Part shown: one piece after another, positions 5,982 to 8,029 of the stretch
Layout of the letters: each line of letters starts with the position of its first letter
How positions within the stretch are numbered: position 1 is the first letter of the stretch
Assembly: GCA_023458835.1 (NCBI GenBank)
Contig: JAEWWY010000119.1
Span: forward strand, 1 to 8,029
Reading direction: 5' to 3'
DNA from: Bacillota bacterium
GTDB lineage: Bacteria; Bacillota; Clostridia; Christensenellales; Aristaeellaceae
DNA: 8,029 nt
The notes under the pieces: generated by a model
Database searches by the model: none
Told to the model about the DNA's origin: nothing
The model's input: the letters and a program-made list of their open reading frames with translations, nothing else
Program-made: the position numbers and the translations under genes

Positions 5982-6848
5982 TTATAACCCGTATTCCCGG
6001 AACGCTTTTTCGATGCCATCCTCCGTGGTGGAAAACAGCATATGATGGGCGGCGGCCTTGCCGCAGTCCATGCGCAGGTCCGGGTATTTGCCGGCTTCTT
6101 CGTTTTCCGGGCGAAGCAGTTCGGGAATACGGCCCTTGGCACCCAGCAGGGTGAAAATCAGGCTGGCCGCCTCATACGTGCTCATATCGGAGCAGCTTCC
6201 AAAGTTGTAGACGCCGGAAGGGGCATCAAGCAGGGCCGGTATGTTTTCAATCACCTCGTGAACATAGGTGATCCCGCGGCCGCTGTTGCTGGAAAGGGTG
6301 AGGGGCGTGCCCGTATAAAGGGCCCGCTGGCATATGGTCAGCAGGTTCTGGCTGGTAAATATGTTCCGCACGGGAAAATCATACATCCAGGTCAGGCGGA
6401 TGGCTGCGTAATCGCCGGTTTCCTTTGCGATGCGCTCCTCCGCCTCTTTTTTATGCTTTCCGTATACATTATGGGGGGAGAGGGCGCAGGTTTCCCTGTG
6501 GGGCCCGGCCGCCCTGGAGCCGTTGTACACCTGGTCGGTGCTGAAGTGGATCAGCCGGATGCCGGCATGCGCACAGGCCTTGGCCAGGTTCTCGGGGCCC
6601 AGCACGTTCACCCGGAAGGAAAGGTCCGGGTCCCTTTCGCATTCATCCATCCTGGAGATGGCCGCGCTGTGGATCACGGCCCGGGGCTTTCTATCCGAAA
6701 CCATATGAAAACAGGCGTCCAGGTCCGTGATATCCAGATCACGGTGGCTAAGGCCCAGCATCGCTTCCTTTTCCTTCAAAAACCTGTACAGCCGGGAGGC
6801 GCAAAAGCCATTCACGCCGGTCACAAGGATAGGACCAGGATGGGGCAT
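5982..6848 (-). CDS. NAD(P)-dependent sugar-nucleotide reductase/epimerase, RmlD-like SDR
   Basis: Extended short-chain dehydrogenase of 288 residues. It has an N-terminal Rossmann fold with ILVTGVNGFCASRL (7-20); the third Gly of the usual GxxGxxG is replaced by Ser18, giving GVNGFCAS. HSAAISRMDECERDP (60-74) corresponds to the HxAAxTxVDxxE region of RmlD. The catalytic set is S103/T104 (HFSTDQVYNG), Y129 and K133 (YGKHK). The C-terminal half (YVHEVIENIPALL, GVYNFGS) fits substrate-binding sections of RmlD-type dTDP-4-dehydrorhamnose reductases, but no other rhamnose genes are nearby, so rmlD is not assigned. Start chosen at 6848: AAAGGAG (6857-6863) lies 8 bases upstream and the Rossmann fold begins at once. 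The frame stays open upstream to 7013, but that stretch looks like structured leader RNA rather than protein. Role: reduction or epimerisation of an unknown nucleotide-sugar. Confidence 0.85.
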   Translation of the reverse strand: MPHPGPILVTGVNGFCASRLYRFLKEKEAMLGLSHRDLDITDLDACFHMVSDRKPRAVIHSAAISRMDECERDPDLSFRVNVLGPENLAKACAHAGIRLIHFSTDQVYNGSRAAGPHRETCALSPHNVYGKHKKEAEERIAKETGDYAAIRLTWMYDFPVRNIFTSQNLLTICQRALYTGTPLTLSSNSGRGITYVHEVIENIPALLDAPSGVYNFGSCSDMSTYEAASLIFTLLGAKGRIPELLRPENEEAGKYPDLRMDCGKAAAHHMLFSTTEDGIEKAFREYGL

Positions 6849-6862
6849 ACACAACGCTCCTT

Positions 6863-6883
6863 TGCGGGATGATTCTTCCCGCA
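6863..6883 (-). promoter_or_regulatory. Hairpin abutting the reductase ribosome-binding site
   Basis: On the minus strand TGCGGGA-AGAATCA-TCCCGCA gives a perfect 7-bp stem with a 7-base loop; its last base is the first A of the AAAGGAG ribosome-binding site. Its 5' arm begins inside CCTGC, which can instead pair with GCAGG 22 bases further upstream (6908-6912), so two exclusive folds are possible. A role in controlling translation initiation is inferred. Confidence 0.45.
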
Positions 6884-6939
6884 GGTTCTCCAAGGAAAGG
6901 GGAAAATCCTGCACCCTCTCCGGACGAAATAGGAAGAAA

Positions 6940-6968
6940 CTGCCGGGAAGCGATATGCTTTCCGGCAG
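6940..6968 (-). terminator. Terminator-like hairpin in the leader of the reductase gene (possible attenuator)
   Basis: A 12-bp stem with one G-T wobble and a 5-base loop: on the minus strand CTGCCGGAAAGC pairs with GCTTCCCGGCAG. Reading towards the reductase gene it is followed by a T-rich stretch, TTTCTTCCTATTT (6927-6939). It lies about 90 bases before the start codon, downstream of any promoter in the A/T-rich region, so it could stop transcription before the gene. The T stretch is interrupted, so termination may be partial. Confidence 0.45.
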
Positions 6969-6969
6969 C

Positions 6970-6998
6970 GCTGCGTCATTGCAGCTTCTTTTTGTTTG
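6970..6998 (+). terminator. Weak intrinsic terminator on the plus strand
   Basis: GCTGC-GTCATT-GCAGC forms a 5-bp stem (6970-6974 with 6981-6985), followed by TTCTTTTTGTTTG on the plus strand. No plus-strand gene ends nearby, so it would stop transcripts that run antisense through the reductase gene from the nucleoside hydrolase before they reach the binding-protein promoter. The stem is short. On the minus strand the same arms would be the first hairpin of the reductase leader. Confidence 0.35.
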
Positions 6999-7089
6999 TA
7001 ACAAATCTTTCATTCATTTATTTCGCATGAAAATTTCGAACCTTGAGAGGAAGTTTTGGGTATTTCATTTCAAATAGAATATCGTATCA

Positions 7090-7095
7090 TATAAT
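7090..7095 (+). promoter_or_regulatory. Putative -10 box (TATAAT) of the solute-binding protein gene
   Basis: A consensus TATAAT lies about 61 bases before the start codon. The -35 position 17 bases upstream reads ATTTCA (7067-7072), only a partial match. Transcription would start near 7102, immediately before the palindrome at 7105-7122. Confidence 0.5.
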
Positions 7096-7104
7096 CATAG
7101 GTTG

Positions 7105-7122
7105 AATGTACGTGTGTACGTT
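7105..7122. promoter_or_regulatory. Imperfect palindrome AAnGTAC-N4-GTACnTT, candidate operator
   Basis: The core GTAC-GTGT-GTAC is symmetric, with matching AA/TT flanks; it can also be read as two direct copies of TGTACG. It lies at about +4 to +21 relative to the predicted start of the binding-protein transcript, a usual place for a repressor site. No regulator gene is visible in the window to pair with it, so the binder is unknown. Confidence 0.4.
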
Positions 7123-7155
7123 GCCCAAAAACTTTATTTTGGAGGAGGGGTCACT

Positions 7156-8029
7156 TTGTTGAAACGCGCGGTGGGATTACTTTTGGTATGCCTCATGCTG
7201 ATGCCGGCATATACGGGGGCCTTGGCAAGCGGCGCTGTCAACACGGAAGTCACCGGCAACATCCTTATTTACCATCACCTGGCGGAAATGGTGGGCATTT
7301 TCGATGGATTCATTGCCGGGATCAGGGAAAAGTATCCCAACATTACCATCGAACAGGAACTGCAGAAGGAGTCGTCCACGCTGCAAGTCAAGTATGCCTC
7401 CGGCGATGACCCCGACATCGTTATCGGACCTCAAACCCAGCAGTATATAGAGCTTGGGAAGTACAGGGATCTTTCCGATATGCCCGGCATCGAACGGCTG
7501 GACAAGCTTTGCTACGATATCGTATACGATCCCAACCTGGACGGCATCTTTAAGGTTCCGCTGTGCAACCGTTCCGGCGGCCTGTTCTATAACAAGGAAA
7601 TCATTGAGAAGCTGGGGCTGGACGCCCCTGCCACCTGGACCGAATGGGTCGAGGATATGAAAGCCATCAAGGCCGCCATGCCCGATGTGGTGCCCTACTA
7701 CATGTACAATTCCGCCCACCCGCTGGCCTATGTGGGGTTTGGAACGCAGATGGTGGAAGTAGGCCCTGTGGAACTCCAGTGGGCCATGAACCGCAACGAT
7801 TCTGAGATTCTGCAGTTTGACAAGCCCGGCGGGTATGTGGAAACCTATGCCCAGCGGTTGGCAGACCTTTTGAACGATGGTTTGATTGATCCCGAGCTTT
7901 CTATCAGCGGCAATGACGATATGGGCTATGAGATGTTTGCCACCAACCGCATCGCCTATATCACCAGCGGCACCATCTGGTATGCAGGCTGCGTGCAGCG
8001 CTTTCCGGAAACTGCTGAAAAGTTCGGCC
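7156..8029 (+). CDS. Extracellular solute-binding protein, family 1 (sugar ABC transporter), C-terminus beyond the window
   Basis: Secreted substrate-capture subunit of a sugar-type ABC importer; 291 codons are visible of the 400-500 usual for the family. It starts with one of two adjacent TTG codons (7156, 7159); 7156 is preferred because GGAGGAGG lies 7 bases upstream. Residues 1-25 form a signal peptide (LLKRAVGLLLVCLMLMPAYT, then GALAS) with likely cleavage after ALA or ALAS. No lipobox Cys is at the cleavage region, unlike most Firmicute binding proteins. Family-typical blocks are YASGDDPDIVIG (80-91), FKVPLCNRSGGLFYNKE (132-148) and LGLDAPATWTEW (153-164). No regulator, permease or ATPase is inside the window; permeases may follow beyond the end. 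A nearby nucleoside hydrolase makes a nucleoside or glycoside substrate possible, but this is inference. Confidence 0.88.
   Translation, partial: MLKRAVGLLLVCLMLMPAYTGALASGAVNTEVTGNILIYHHLAEMVGIFDGFIAGIREKYPNITIEQELQKESSTLQVKYASGDDPDIVIGPQTQQYIELGKYRDLSDMPGIERLDKLCYDIVYDPNLDGIFKVPLCNRSGGLFYNKEIIEKLGLDAPATWTEWVEDMKAIKAAMPDVVPYYMYNSAHPLAYVGFGTQMVEVGPVELQWAMNRNDSEILQFDKPGGYVETYAQRLADLLNDGLIDPELSISGNDDMGYEMFATNRIAYITSGTIWYAGCVQRFPETAEKFG

Larger units (their letters stand above)
6849..7155. other. 307-base divergent intergenic region with structured leader and promoters
   Basis: The part near the reductase (6849-6998) holds three hairpins, listed separately, and is GC-rich. The central part (about 7000-7100) is strongly A/T-rich and should contain divergent promoters; on the minus strand several TATGAT-like boxes occur (7081-7100) without a clear partner -35. 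The part near the binding-protein gene holds a TATAAT box, a palindrome and a very strong ribosome-binding site GGAGGAGG at 7141-7148. No convincing protein gene was found in either strand. Confidence 0.6.

Noticed and set aside
6042..6872. Long plus-strand open frame of 276 codons opposite the reductase
   Set aside because: Shadow of the GC-rich reductase gene; no ribosome-binding site, and the product has no recognisable motif.
6849..7013. N-terminal extension of the reductase or a leader peptide starting MKDLLQTKRS
   Set aside because: The Rossmann fold starts right after 6848 with a good ribosome-binding site; the upstream stretch is dominated by hairpins and shows no run of one amino acid as in a classical attenuator peptide.
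7177..7719. Minus-strand open frame opposite the solute-binding protein
   Set aside because: Antisense shadow; the plus strand carries clear binding-protein motifs and a strong ribosome-binding site.

Overview
The window looks like chromosomal DNA of a Gram-positive Clostridia-type Firmicute. Base composition is moderately GC-rich, Shine-Dalgarno sites are strong (AAGGAGGT-like), stop/start overlaps are tight, and the gene set is typical: a YxlEFG-like transporter, a LuxR-type two-component system, a MarR/ABC-exporter locus and a family 1 sugar-binding protein. No genus is claimed. There are no rRNA or tRNA genes, no insertion sequence and no CRISPR array.

Layout. Bases 1-1804 (minus) hold a three-gene transporter operon in the order small PLDc_N-like membrane protein, ABC ATPase, ABC-2 permease (cut by the window start); this order and content match yxlE-yxlF-yxlG of Bacillus. 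Bases 1886-3915 (minus) encode a membrane sensor kinase and its LuxR/NarL-type response regulator, overlapping by 4 bases. Directly after the regulator's stop codon lie two direct repeats 21 bp apart, just upstream of a -10-like box for the transporter operon. This is probably the regulator's target. An inverted repeat with the same TGAC core covers the ribosome-binding site and start of the kinase gene.

Bases 4004-4872 (minus) are decayed: a MarR-type regulator without its winged-helix core and with an in-frame TAG, followed by an ABC exporter that has lost most of its membrane domain and the middle of its ATPase domain. Both keep recognisable ends, so the erosion was by internal deletion.

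Bases 4873-8029 form a separate metabolic segment. A nucleoside hydrolase of the DTDxYNEVDD subtype (plus) converges on an RmlD-like NAD(P)-dependent sugar-nucleotide reductase/epimerase (minus). The reductase has an unusual structured upstream region with a terminator-like hairpin and a second hairpin touching its ribosome-binding site. Divergent from it starts an extracellular sugar-binding protein (plus, cut by the window end), with a TATAAT box and a palindrome just downstream. Nucleoside or glycoside salvage is a plausible common theme, but it is inferred only from gene proximity.

The best candidate for something undescribed is the signalling unit at 1-3915: a kinase whose N-terminal membrane hairpin resembles the small membrane protein encoded with the transporter it probably controls.
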